In this document: positions 19,390 to 27,992 of the stretch, one piece after another
Layout: each line of letters begins with the position of its first letter
How positions within the stretch are numbered: position 1 is the stretch's first letter
DNA from: Mikrocytos mackini
Taxonomy: Eukaryota > Endomyxa > Ascetosporea > Mikrocytida > Mikrocytiidae
Length of the DNA: 30,747 nucleotides
Assembly (NCBI GenBank): GCA_030180075.1
Contig: JASNJN010000028.1
Span: forward strand, 1-30,747
Direction: 5' to 3'
Translations under genes and position numbers: made by a program
Notes under the pieces: model-generated
What the model was told of the DNA's origin: nothing
Databases searched by the model: none
The model's input: the letters and a program-made list of their open reading frames with translations, nothing else

Positions 19390-20526
19390 TTATTTTATAG
19401 CTTTTACAAGTACCGCTCTTAGCTCGAAATCGCGTAATAAAACTTCTTTAGCATAATCTACGCTTTTATTCTTCAAAATATCTTTTGTCTTTCCCGTAAA
19501 TTTATTATTTCGAGGATCTAAATTATTTCTATTCATCCATTCTTTAATTTTATCCCACAGTTTTTTAGTTACCAGCCTAGCTTCAATTTCTTTGTTACGT
19601 AATTTATCCACCTCCCATTCGTTTTGACTTTGAATATCGGGTATATTTGCCATATTAGTCTGTGGTTGGTCATAAAACAAAGAAGAAAGCATTTTAACAG
19701 CGCTAAACACCGAGCTGTTTTTTCCAAGACTTTGTGAATAACTTTCGGAATCCCAAATGAAGGTTTTTAACTTTCCTATTCCTGTATTTGTGGGTTTATC
19801 TGTTTTTGTTAGACTGTATACGTATGCCTTTGTTTGAACCAAGTGAAGTTGTTCTACTTTTATTTTATTCTTTATGAATTCAGTCTCATCTAATTCCCAC
19901 GTAAATTTATTAGTATATTCATTGGAATCCGGAATCTTTTCCACATGTCTGTCGATGTTGAACTGTAAAGGGCCAAAATATAATTGATCTTTGTTGTCAT
20001 TTTCATAATTATTGACGTAGTTTATAATATTTTCTTCAATACCAAGCAAAACTGTTATCTGTGGATTTGGCTTCGCATATATTTTTCTTAGATCTCTTTT
20101 TTCGTCATTTTGTGATGTTTGATAGTTTCCTTTTGATTCTATTAGAACCGTCAAATTATGTGTTTGTGTAATTAAAGGACTTAAAGATATTGTCGATTCC
20201 TTTCCATTGGTCCAATTTTGTAGAATTCTCAACATTTCAACAGATTCGTCAAATGAAAACACACTGTGCACATTATTCGTTGTTTCAATATTTTCAACGC
20301 GGAATATAACCATATCAAAATTGTCTTCATTTTTTATATCTTGAACATACACAGCCAGAGGGTCTTCAATATTTGTTCTCAAATATAAGAAAGTAGTGTG
20401 GGTGTGCCCTGTTAATTTGACAAAGGTAAAGAATGTCATTGTCTCATTATCCGTATTGTAAACAGTTTCTGTTGCTATACTTAGTATTATAAGTACTGTT
20501 TGGATTAGTTTGGCGATAGATTTCAT
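19390..20526 (-). CDS. Predicted secreted protein, function unknown
   Basis: 378 residues from ATG 20526. The N-terminus MKSIAKLIQTVLIILSIA is a typical signal peptide, with cleavage probably near residues 18-20. The mature part has no further membrane span and no cysteine, is rich in Asn, Thr, Glu and Lys, and has several N-glycosylation sequons (for example NWT, NLT, NSS, NKS). No ER-retention signal ends the protein (VLVKAIK). I recognise no domain. It is divergently arranged with the HMG/IWS1 gene, ATG to ATG ~158 bp, so the two probably share a promoter region. A seven-codon ATG frame (MKEDRL, stop) lies upstream in the leader, close to the AAATTT block. In a parasite it could be an exported or surface protein, which is inference. 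Confidence 0.75.
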   Translation of the reverse strand: MKSIAKLIQTVLIILSIATETVYNTDNETMTFFTFVKLTGHTHTTFLYLRTNIEDPLAVYVQDIKNEDNFDMVIFRVENIETTNNVHSVFSFDESVEMLRILQNWTNGKESTISLSPLITQTHNLTVLIESKGNYQTSQNDEKRDLRKIYAKPNPQITVLLGIEENIINYVNNYENDNKDQLYFGPLQFNIDRHVEKIPDSNEYTNKFTWELDETEFIKNKIKVEQLHLVQTKAYVYSLTKTDKPTNTGIGKLKTFIWDSESYSQSLGKNSSVFSAVKMLSSLFYDQPQTNMANIPDIQSQNEWEVDKLRNKEIEARLVTKKLWDKIKEWMNRNNLDPRNNKFTGKTKDILKNKSVDYAKEVLLRDFELRAVLVKAIK

Positions 20527-20684
20527 TTTCCAACCTTTCTTTGGTTATTCTGATTTTATAATCTGTAGACAAACGCACAAGTCTGATATTATGATCCACT
20601 TTCAATAATAAACTCTGTCGGCATTTCTGTATAATTATAAACGATCTTCTTTCATTTTTAAAATTTTTAATTTTTAATTTTGAA
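20527..20684. promoter_or_regulatory. Bidirectional promoter region with AAATTTTTAATTTT block
   Basis: The 158-bp gap between two divergent start codons. TTTTTAAAATTTTTAATTTT occurs immediately upstream of the plus-strand ATG. The block is nearly its own reverse complement, so it could serve both directions. On the minus side it sits ~130 nt from the ATG, with a short upstream ATG frame between. Confidence 0.55.
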
Positions 20685-21800
20685 ATGACTGAAGAGAAAA
20701 TAACGCCGCCCATACAAGACGAAATCGCCGAGAATGAACAAAAAGTAACAGTTACACCTTATTCACTTTATTTCAACGATGCTTTAGGAACAGAATTTCC
20801 TGATCACGAAAATATTTCAGAAAGAGAATTTCAGGCTATGAAATCAAAGGATTGGGAGCAACTAGAAGAATCAGCTCGTCAAGAGTATATTGACAAAGCG
20901 GACCAGTTAAACAAGCCTTTCCACCTTCCAATTTCAGTACTTTCTGACAAAACTGGTGATCAAAACGATAGCATGTCTGACCACACAGAAGAAACCGACT
21001 CTTTGACTACATCCCAAAAACAAACCAGAAAAAGAGCTAAGCGCGGCACATCCTCAGCTCGGGTTACACACCCTGGTCCAAAGAAAAGGCGAGGTAGACC
21101 GCCAAAGAGTTCAGCCACTCAACACAAAATTATAGTACAATCAGACAAGAAGCCCATTAAAAGAGGACGAAACAGAATGGTTTTAAACACAGCAGAAATT
21201 AACTTCATAAACAATTTCATCGATGAAATTTACACAGCTGCTTTAGCTGATAGGAATCTCAATATTCAAAAAGCGCCTGCTATTCAAAAACTTCAGCTGT
21301 TGAACAAAGTAGGAAAGACAATGGTCAATATTAAACTACAAAGACTACTTTTAAAGAAGAACATTCTTGTGCGTATGTGTGAATGGTTAAGTCCTCTTCC
21401 AGACGGCTCTTTAGTTGGCAATGAAATTAGAAGGGAAATAATAAGTTTACTCGGAGCTTTACCTATAAAAACTTCACATTTAATAGACTGCGAGAAACAG
21501 TACAGAGCTGAGTACAAAAGCAGACTCGAAGAAGATAACATATTGTATGATAATATGACAGGTGGGATAGGGAAGGTGTTGTTGTTACTGTGGCGAAGAG
21601 AAGACGAAAATGAAGATAACCGTAAAGAATTAGAGAAGTTGATAGAAAGATGGTATAGAAATATGGGTAATAGTAAAGATGATTATGATATAGCGGAATT
21701 GGATGAAATAGAGGCTGAATTAAATGCAACTGAACAAATAGAACAGGAATTCAATGGAGATAATGAATTTGTAGAAAGTGAACCAAAAGAAGAATATTAA
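20685..21800 (+). CDS. HMG-box / AT-hook / IWS1 (Spn1) fusion protein
   Basis: 371 residues, ATG 20685 directly after TTTTTAATTTTTAATTTTGAA. Residues ~22-80 look like an HMG box: it opens with PYSLYFNDALG and ends in SARQEYIDKADQLNKPF. A basic linker includes the AT-hook KKRRGRPPK (133-141). Residues ~170-328 are the IWS1/Spn1 core of the TFIIS N-terminal type: CEWLSPLPDGSL, IRREIISLLGALPI, GGIGKVLLLLWRR and ELEKLIERWYRNMG match the conserved helices. An extra ~23 residues are inserted before GGIGK. The tail is acidic. IWS1 binds Spt6 and travels with RNA polymerase II, promoting elongation and histone handling. A fused DNA-bending HMG box and AT-hook are not part of IWS1 in yeast or animals. 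The IWS1 call is firm; the HMG call is moderately firm. Confidence 0.85.
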   Translation: MTEEKITPPIQDEIAENEQKVTVTPYSLYFNDALGTEFPDHENISEREFQAMKSKDWEQLEESARQEYIDKADQLNKPFHLPISVLSDKTGDQNDSMSDHTEETDSLTTSQKQTRKRAKRGTSSARVTHPGPKKRRGRPPKSSATQHKIIVQSDKKPIKRGRNRMVLNTAEINFINNFIDEIYTAALADRNLNIQKAPAIQKLQLLNKVGKTMVNIKLQRLLLKKNILVRMCEWLSPLPDGSLVGNEIRREIISLLGALPIKTSHLIDCEKQYRAEYKSRLEEDNILYDNMTGGIGKVLLLLWRREDENEDNRKELEKLIERWYRNMGNSKDDYDIAELDEIEAELNATEQIEQEFNGDNEFVESEPKEEY

Positions 21801-22035
21801 ACCGAACAAATAAATAATCATAAAGTTTATTTTTAATATCAAATTTAATATGCAATCAAATACGATGTGAAATAGTTACCAAAATATTTTAAGTTCTTGA
21901 ACAGTAATTTTATAGGTTATAATTGGAGTATGTTAAACTTAAAACCAAAATACGCTTTTAAGCAAGTAATATGTTTAGATATAGCCACTTGTAGATAGGT
22001 CAGGTGTTTAATACAAATTTCAAAAGTTAAATTTC

Positions 22036-24714
22036 ATGTTTTTCTACACGTGTTTAATCAACACCAACAAGACAGATTCGAGGATAGAAAAGAATTTCCT
22101 CGGCGATAACAGTACTATGCGGGTTATTAAGCCCATTCCAACTGTTTTAATCCACTGCAACAAACCTTACACTCTCCACAGTTTGATTTTAGTTTCCACA
22201 CACGAAATAAAAACAGACATTTACTTCAACTATGAGGACTGTATGTTCGAAGTTAAGTTCCACTCCGAAAATGACATGGCAGACGATCTAATCGACGAGG
22301 ACAATTCTGAGTCCAATTTAGAAACAATATTAGGACAATACTACAGCATCATCTACAATGACATTTTCAAATTAAACACTACGGCATTTCAGTGTCTTTA
22401 CAAGCTTAACCAAGACGCGGAATTTTATTTCATTCCTCTTTTCAGAAGTGATTTCGGGGAAACTTTAAAACTTGATGTTCTTATGAATATCATAAAAAGA
22501 GACGTAATTTACCCTTTTCATAATTTAACTCTGGAGCAGTTAGAACCAAACAAGCTCAAAATAAAGAATGATGCTTTAAACGAGAAACTAAAAACATCTT
22601 TGTATGGCTCTATAGCATATGATAAGAGCACTTCGGAAATAATAAGAATTGACAGCATTATAAACACTTCTGATGTTAGAGAAATGCTGCTACTCGAAAT
22701 TATGATTACTTCATTTAATTCGTTCGATGCCGTATTTAACCCCACGGGCTATGAAAGAAACAAGCTTTTAATAACGAACTTCCCTGCAATGTTCTCTTCA
22801 GAATATTTCAACAGAGCAGAAGATATACCCACGAAATATATCCCTTCTGTTCATAAAGCCGAAAATTTGATACTTTCTTGTTTTAAAGAAGACTTTATGT
22901 TCAACTCGTTCATACCTTTGTTAATTTCTTCCTTACTGAAACACACAATGAACTACTTTAAGCTATTTGAAGATGTTTCTAACGTAATCTTTAAATCCAA
23001 GTCTTTGTTGCAGACTTGTTTAACCACGCCATCTCACGACCCAACGCACAACAGAATTAAAGTACCAAAATTCGACCAGACATTCAGAAAGCTTTGTTTG
23101 AGCACTCCTTTTGGTTGTTATAGTAACGAGCATGACAAAAATGAACTGTTTTGGTTGAGAAGCCAAGGGAAAAGACACAGTTACTTGGAGGAGAAGAAGT
23201 TTTGGCAACTTACAAAATGTTCCATACACATAAACAAATCAATGGATTATTTCAGCTATGTCGGGAAAGGAGTGTACTTTTACATTATTACTTCTACTAT
23301 GTATAACGTAAACCATCTTTATTCCAACTCTGAACTTAGCAACCAAATAAGCAGCTTTATAAATAAAGACTTTGTGCTAGAATTACTGAATAGGATTTCC
23401 ACAATAATATCAGGAAACCAAGTGCAACTGTTTCCAAAAATAATGAAAAGCGGGCCGTCTTGGAACCTTTTGCTGCTTAGCAATTTAAAAGCTGTAACTG
23501 AGAAAGTCGCCATAAACTCCTTCTACTCTTATATAGGAGGTGTCTTTGTGGACAACCCAGGAAATATGGGCGAGCTTAGAGACTTAATTATAAAGTTAGT
23601 TGTTGATGGTGACTCAGAGCTAGAGGAATATATTTTGAAGCCAAGGCCGGACAGTTTGGAAAAGTTTCAATTTACATACTACACGAAGCAAGTTGAAAAT
23701 CCAAGTGAAAACATAGTCAAACTGAAAAGAGTGTTTGACAATTTCATGGATAGTACAAAAGAATCAATCGCAAGAATATTTGAGATTACAACAGGTTACA
23801 AAAACAATCCCTTTCGCCTTTCAGACAATCTCATGTTTAAATGCTTTATGGACAAACGAATAATAGTGTCCATACTTACACGGGGAGAGTTTGACTTCGA
23901 CGACATTATTGACATATTCACAAACGTGAAGTTGAAGATATTAGGCAATTCTATATTCGAGTTAACCCGTAAAATATTCCTTACTAGTTTCTGGTTTAAA
24001 GAAGACATCTTTTTTGACCTCGAAGAAGACCATAAATGTATGAATATATTTTCTGAGTTTGTTAAACTGCTCGACCTGTCTGACCCCATAAAAGCTGTGT
24101 ACATCGATCTCTATCTTAACCAGGAAGAAAGCGCATTCAAAGAAGAAGAGTTTATCAAGTACGCAAATGGATTTGGAAAGAGTTTATTTGGAGCTGTTTT
24201 GATATCATATGGCTTTGAATTCTGCAATACATTTATTCACAATGTAATTTTATTGAATTGGACACGAAAACATAAGATAGTGTTCAACTATAAATCGGAA
24301 CTTTATAATTGGACAAGGTACCTTGTAAACTTGAAGACAGAGGGCGTAGAGATGCCCCGGTTTGCAACAGACTCCTGGGAAGACACGGATGATTACAGAT
24401 ACATATCTACGGTTTTTATCGGTCATGAAGAATACGGAGGAGGGTTTGGAAAAACAAAAAACGAAGCCGAAAAGAATGCTTCATGTAAAGCTCTTGCTAA
24501 ACTCAAAGAAGATTATAATTTATACACCAAAGAAGAATTAAAAGACTGCCAAAATATTAAACGAGTTGACTTAAATAGTAACGAAATGCAGATAACAGAT
24601 ATTGACAATATGTGCCCTATCGAAGATGGTTTGAATTTGAAACGTGCAAAGATTGTTCAACCATATAATATATCCGGGTTGAATAGTGGTGATAAAAACA
24701 TTCCTAAAAGATAA
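22036..24714 (+). CDS. Helicase-less Dicer-like protein with degenerate RNase III domains
   Basis: 892 residues, ATG 22036 just after TTCAAAAGTTAAATTTC. No helicase. The N-terminal ~330 residues resemble the platform/PAZ part of Dicer only weakly. RNase IIIa: the ExxxD block is FSYVGKGVYFYI, with S407 and K411 in place of Glu and Asp, and the later D..E pair becomes N494 and Y497 (AINSFYSYIGGVFVD). RNase IIIb: LKILGNSIFELTRKIFL has K634 and N638, and ANGFGKSLFGAV has N711 and G714 or K715. A C-terminal dsRNA-binding domain (~752-826) is well preserved, ending GFGKTKNEAEKNASCKALAK. Dicers cut dsRNA into small RNAs; this one lacks the metal-binding acids in both active sites, so it more likely binds or scaffolds dsRNA. 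The intact frame suggests selection. It could also be a very divergent nuclease. Confidence 0.8.
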   Translation: MFFYTCLINTNKTDSRIEKNFLGDNSTMRVIKPIPTVLIHCNKPYTLHSLILVSTHEIKTDIYFNYEDCMFEVKFHSENDMADDLIDEDNSESNLETILGQYYSIIYNDIFKLNTTAFQCLYKLNQDAEFYFIPLFRSDFGETLKLDVLMNIIKRDVIYPFHNLTLEQLEPNKLKIKNDALNEKLKTSLYGSIAYDKSTSEIIRIDSIINTSDVREMLLLEIMITSFNSFDAVFNPTGYERNKLLITNFPAMFSSEYFNRAEDIPTKYIPSVHKAENLILSCFKEDFMFNSFIPLLISSLLKHTMNYFKLFEDVSNVIFKSKSLLQTCLTTPSHDPTHNRIKVPKFDQTFRKLCLSTPFGCYSNEHDKNELFWLRSQGKRHSYLEEKKFWQLTKCSIHINKSMDYFSYVGKGVYFYIITSTMYNVNHLYSNSELSNQISSFINKDFVLELLNRISTIISGNQVQLFPKIMKSGPSWNLLLLSNLKAVTEKVAINSFYSYIGGVFVDNPGNMGELRDLIIKLVVDGDSELEEYILKPRPDSLEKFQFTYYTKQVENPSENIVKLKRVFDNFMDSTKESIARIFEITTGYKNNPFRLSDNLMFKCFMDKRIIVSILTRGEFDFDDIIDIFTNVKLKILGNSIFELTRKIFLTSFWFKEDIFFDLEEDHKCMNIFSEFVKLLDLSDPIKAVYIDLYLNQEESAFKEEEFIKYANGFGKSLFGAVLISYGFEFCNTFIHNVILLNWTRKHKIVFNYKSELYNWTRYLVNLKTEGVEMPRFATDSWEDTDDYRYISTVFIGHEEYGGGFGKTKNEAEKNASCKALAKLKEDYNLYTKEELKDCQNIKRVDLNSNEMQITDIDNMCPIEDGLNLKRAKIVQPYNISGLNSGDKNIPKR

Positions 24715-24784
24715 TTAATAACTTAATTTGAAAGTTGAATTCATTTCATTTTATAATTAGGTATTGAAGTATATAAATTCGAAC

Positions 24785-25117
24785 TTATTTGTTTGATCCG
24801 TAACCGTACAACATTAATCCACATCTTCTTAATGCGTATATAACGTCGATACAAACCACTGTCTTTCTTCCCGAGTGCTCTGTGTAAATACAACATTTCT
24901 TGACGATGTTTTTAACCCAATTGTGTATCAAAGTTGTTAATTTATCATATACTTGGTTTGAAACTCTTGTTGATCCTGCTCTTCTACAAAGTCTCCTGAG
25001 TCCTGGTTTACTCATAGCCGGTTTGGTCGCTCCGCCGATTCTTTTCAATCTCTTTGCTCCGGTCTTTCCTAATCCTTTTCCTGTTTTACCGCGTCCAGTT
25101 CCTGTTATTGGTGCCAT
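24785..25117 (-). CDS. Divergent histone H4
   Basis: 110 residues, ATG 25117. The tail keeps GRGK-TGKGLGK-TGAKR, with two extra elements at the start (MAPITGT). The fold keeps KPGLRRLCRR, RVSNQVYDKL, YTEHSGRKTV, DVIYALRRCG and LYGYG, so the H4 identity is clear, but many core positions differ and the segment after AKR (LKRIGGATKPAMS) is unlike standard H4. Five cysteines are present (normal H4 has none in most eukaryotes): LCRR, KKCC, VVCID and RRCG. Its stop faces the Dicer-like gene stop across 70 bp, and it is divergent with an H3 gene. The upstream region has a TATA-like ATATATAA and AACAAA before the ATG rather than the AAATTT block. It may be the main H4 of a fast-evolving lineage or a variant. 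Confidence 0.93.
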   Translation of the reverse strand: MAPITGTGRGKTGKGLGKTGAKRLKRIGGATKPAMSKPGLRRLCRRAGSTRVSNQVYDKLTTLIHNWVKNIVKKCCIYTEHSGRKTVVCIDVIYALRRCGLMLYGYGSNK

Positions 25118-25593
25118 TTTGTTTGGTTATATATTGTTAGTGATTTTGTAAAGTTTAGATAACTTGTAATCTGAACTTAGAAATTGTTAGTATAAGAGTT
25201 ATATTCTTGTAAATAAAATTTAAGATTTTCTATTATAAATGTATATAAAAGTTTTTCAGTATTCCAATGATTATTCAGCACATATTATATTCAAAGTGCG
25301 TATTATGGTTAGGCCCAAGTGGTACATATTCAAACATGTGATAGCATCCCTTATTCAATGTTTATTCTAAATGTTGTCTATTTGTTCTGAAATATAAACA
25401 CCGATGTTTAAATAGTCTGTATTTACCCACCTTGCCAATACAATACGTATTGATCGTTCTAAATAAAAACATTATTTCATACAAATCTTAAATAAATTTC
25501 ATATTTTAGTTGAAATAAAAACATCTATTATATAATCATTTTGCTTACAAACTGTTTACATTTATTTCCAAAAATCTATAACAAGAAAACAAA
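25118..25593. promoter_or_regulatory. Shared intergenic promoter of divergent H4/H3 genes
   Basis: 476 bp between the two ATGs. Both leaders end in an A-rich context, AACAAAATG, and a TATA-like ATATATAA lies ~18 bp before the H4 start codon on its strand. No AAATTT block abuts either ATG, unlike most other genes in the window, which suggests a different promoter class for the histone pair. Confidence 0.55.
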
Positions 25594-26013
25594 ATGGCAA
25601 GAACCAAACAGACCGCAAGAAAATCAACTGGAGGAAAGGCTCCAAGGAAACAACTCGCAACGAAGGTCGCAAGAAAATCTGCTCCTGCTACAGGAGGAGT
25701 GAAGAAGCCCCACAGATTTAAACCAGGAACAGTTGCTTTGAGAGAAGTCAGAAGATACCAGAAGACAACAGAGTGTCTCACCAGAAAACTTCCTTTCCAG
25801 AGACTGGTCAGAGATTGTGCTCACATGTTCAAGTCTGAGTTGAGATTCCAGAAAGTCGCCCTTGAATGTCTACAGACCGCCATGGAGCTGTGGGTTTCAA
25901 CTGTATTAGATGACGCCCAATGCTACTGTATACACGCGAAGAGAGTAACTCTTCAGGCAAAGGACATTGATTTGGCTATAAAGATAATCGGAAGACACAC
26001 AAACACAGTATAA
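25594..26013 (+). CDS. Histone H3 with conserved tail and divergent fold
   Basis: 139 residues, ATG 25594. The N-terminal ~45 residues are essentially canonical ([20 protein letters not shown], then [16 protein letters not shown]), so K4, K9, K14, K27 and K36 positions and their ARKS contexts are all retained. The histone fold has drifted: [39 protein letters not shown] and a C-terminus [14 protein letters not shown] in place of the usual RRIRGER end. Five cysteines occur (ECL, DCAH, LECL, QCYC). The normal Cys110 position is Tyr, with Cys on both sides, while the following His in IHAKR is kept. It is the divergent partner of the H4 gene. The conserved tail argues against a centromeric H3. 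Confidence 0.95.
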   Translation: MARTKQTARKSTGGKAPRKQLATKVARKSAPATGGVKKPHRFKPGTVALREVRRYQKTTECLTRKLPFQRLVRDCAHMFKSELRFQKVALECLQTAMELWVSTVLDDAQCYCIHAKRVTLQAKDIDLAIKIIGRHTNTV

Positions 26014-26879
26014 ATAAGTTAGTATTTGTCGAGGTAGTCTAAATTTACAATATAATTAATTTAGCACAATAATACAGTAACAGGTTTATTTTAAGCTAAT
26101 TAGAAGTAAAATAGAAAGCTTTCAAAATGATAAGTTACCATTTAATTAAGGCTCCGATTTAATTTGTGTACGGAATTTCAATTTTGTGTTTTTTTATTCT
26201 GGTAAAAAGGTAAAATTTGGAAATTGTTCCCATATTTTAGGATTTGTGTACAAAAATTGAAAATTGGACACGAAAATGAAAACTGTGTTAAATTTCGAAA
26301 TTTCTGTGTCAGAAAAATGGTCAAAATGTAATTTCACATTTGTCCATAAAACCCCATAAACATTCTTTCTAATTTAAAAAAATCTTGTTAAAAATTTTGA
26401 AACACAAAATTTGTATTTTGCACACAATTAATATTTTTTTAAAACACAAATTGTATATTTCGTACACATAATTTTACATTTTAAACCACAAAATATATTG
26501 AAATTTAACACAAAAAATGTCATTATTTAACAAAAAAACCATTTAACCCTTTAATTAATCTTTTTAACAGTGTTTAAAAAATTATTAATTATGTTAATTT
26601 CGAGTAATTTAAAATCGATTAAAATTAATTGTTTGTTCATAACTTAAATTTTGATTATATTGCTACAGACATGTAATTATGTTATTAGTAAAGAGTATTA
26701 CGAATATTAATTGATAAATATTATTAGTTTAATAAATTAATCATGTTATTTTTAATTATTTGTATTTATAAACCCTTAATAACCAAATAGATTCGGAACT
26801 GTAAAATAAAAGTGCATAGTAATTTATATTTTGTTGATATTGGAATGTTTTAACTTTTTAAAATTTTAAAATTTATATA
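26014..26879. other. AT-rich intergenic stretch with imperfect inverted repeat
   Basis: No gene. TGTGTACGGAATTTCAATTT at ~26166 is mirrored by an inverted relative, ATTGTATATTTCGTACACA at ~26450-26468. Several further internal GTGTAC/ACACAAAATTTG copies occur in both orientations. This could be an old MITE. The last 35 bp, CTTTTTAAAATTTTAAAATT onward, form the promoter-like block of the next gene. Confidence 0.5.
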
Positions 26880-27893
26880 ATGACAGAAACTATAATCCAC
26901 GGCATTATACAAGAGTTTTACACCTTCGAAGATGGCATATATACTTGTTTTTGTAAGAAGGTTCCGAAAATATACCCCACAACTAAATCCAATCTTAAAA
27001 CGCACATTGAGAAATCACACAGGGGTCGTTTTATAGAATACTGGAAGGCGAAATATAACGAAGAACCTAATACAACAACAAATAAAACCAGAAAGAGAGT
27101 CAAGTTATGCCCCGACATATTTGCCACAGCAATAATCTCTGATTATGTTCCATACAATATACTTTATGGCAATTTTATGAAAGTAATTTCCTCAAATCTA
27201 TTTCCAAATACAAAGATTCCTTACATTCAATTAATCAAAGAACAGATCAACCTAAGATACCAAGAAGCCAAAGAGAAACTTATTGAAATTTGTTCTAACG
27301 CTGAAAGTTACAGTCTTAGTATCGATGTTTGGACTTCAAATCGACGTGCTGTTCTTGGTACGTTGATAAAAACTGTAGATAACCTAGGAGATGTTTGTGT
27401 AAGAAGGATGGATTACAGAGAAATCCCTGATTCTCAAAGCATTACAATCAATCGAATTTTAAAAATTATCTCCGACGAATTCTTTTTAGACGGAACTAAG
27501 CTTGTATCAGTTACTTCAGATGGTTGTCCGGCTATGTTATTAAGCGTACAGCTGTTCCAAAACTACATTGAATATATAGTTGAACAGGACTTGGAAGAGT
27601 TGTATGAGATTGTAGAAAAAGATGAAATGACCCGGGGGTTTGACTTCACGAACCGTTCTAAATTTTCTGGGTTCTTCAAACCAATGAGCTTTGCATCACA
27701 TCTGTTGCAACTTGTCTTAAAGCATGTATTTAGAAGCAATAATTTCCTAGATGACATGTTGGATTTCATTGGAGTTGTGGTTAAAGCGTTTAGAAATAGC
27801 AGAGTCATTACCAACGAACCCTATATTGCACATTTTCCATATTTCATAGGAAATAACTTTTTCTCAGAATATGTTTATATGTGGCGAAAATGA
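26880..27893 (+). CDS. hAT-like transposase-derived gene, shortened
   Basis: 337 residues, ATG 26880 immediately after TTTTAAAATTTTAAAATTTATATA. A BED-like finger is C23-x-C25...H42-x4-H47, with one residue rather than two between the cysteines. The hAT core follows: D149 in SIDVWTS, D214 in SVTSDGCPAM, and a later helix FASHLLQLVLKHVF that corresponds to the CxxH-type block, with Phe for Cys. The frame then ends with the catalytic Glu and the C-terminal hATC dimerisation region absent. No frameshift or internal stop occurs, and no hAT ends flank it in sight. It may be the remnant of a transposon cut at 3', or a host gene derived from one. Its sequence is clearly different from the hAT fragment at 16834-17319. 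Confidence 0.75.
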   Translation: MTETIIHGIIQEFYTFEDGIYTCFCKKVPKIYPTTKSNLKTHIEKSHRGRFIEYWKAKYNEEPNTTTNKTRKRVKLCPDIFATAIISDYVPYNILYGNFMKVISSNLFPNTKIPYIQLIKEQINLRYQEAKEKLIEICSNAESYSLSIDVWTSNRRAVLGTLIKTVDNLGDVCVRRMDYREIPDSQSITINRILKIISDEFFLDGTKLVSVTSDGCPAMLLSVQLFQNYIEYIVEQDLEELYEIVEKDEMTRGFDFTNRSKFSGFFKPMSFASHLLQLVLKHVFRSNNFLDDMLDFIGVVVKAFRNSRVITNEPYIAHFPYFIGNNFFSEYVYMWRK

Positions 27894-27992
27894 CTTATAT
27901 CGGTTTTCAGCCGCTTTTAACGCCAATGATTTGTTTATTTTTGAACATTTTGAAAAATAAACTTCAATTGGCATTTTCAGTCTGTTTATATA

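Noticed and set aside
25594-26013. Centromeric H3 (CENP-A) assignment
   Set aside because: The N-terminal tail is canonical and loop 1 is not extended; a divergent or variant H3 fits better.
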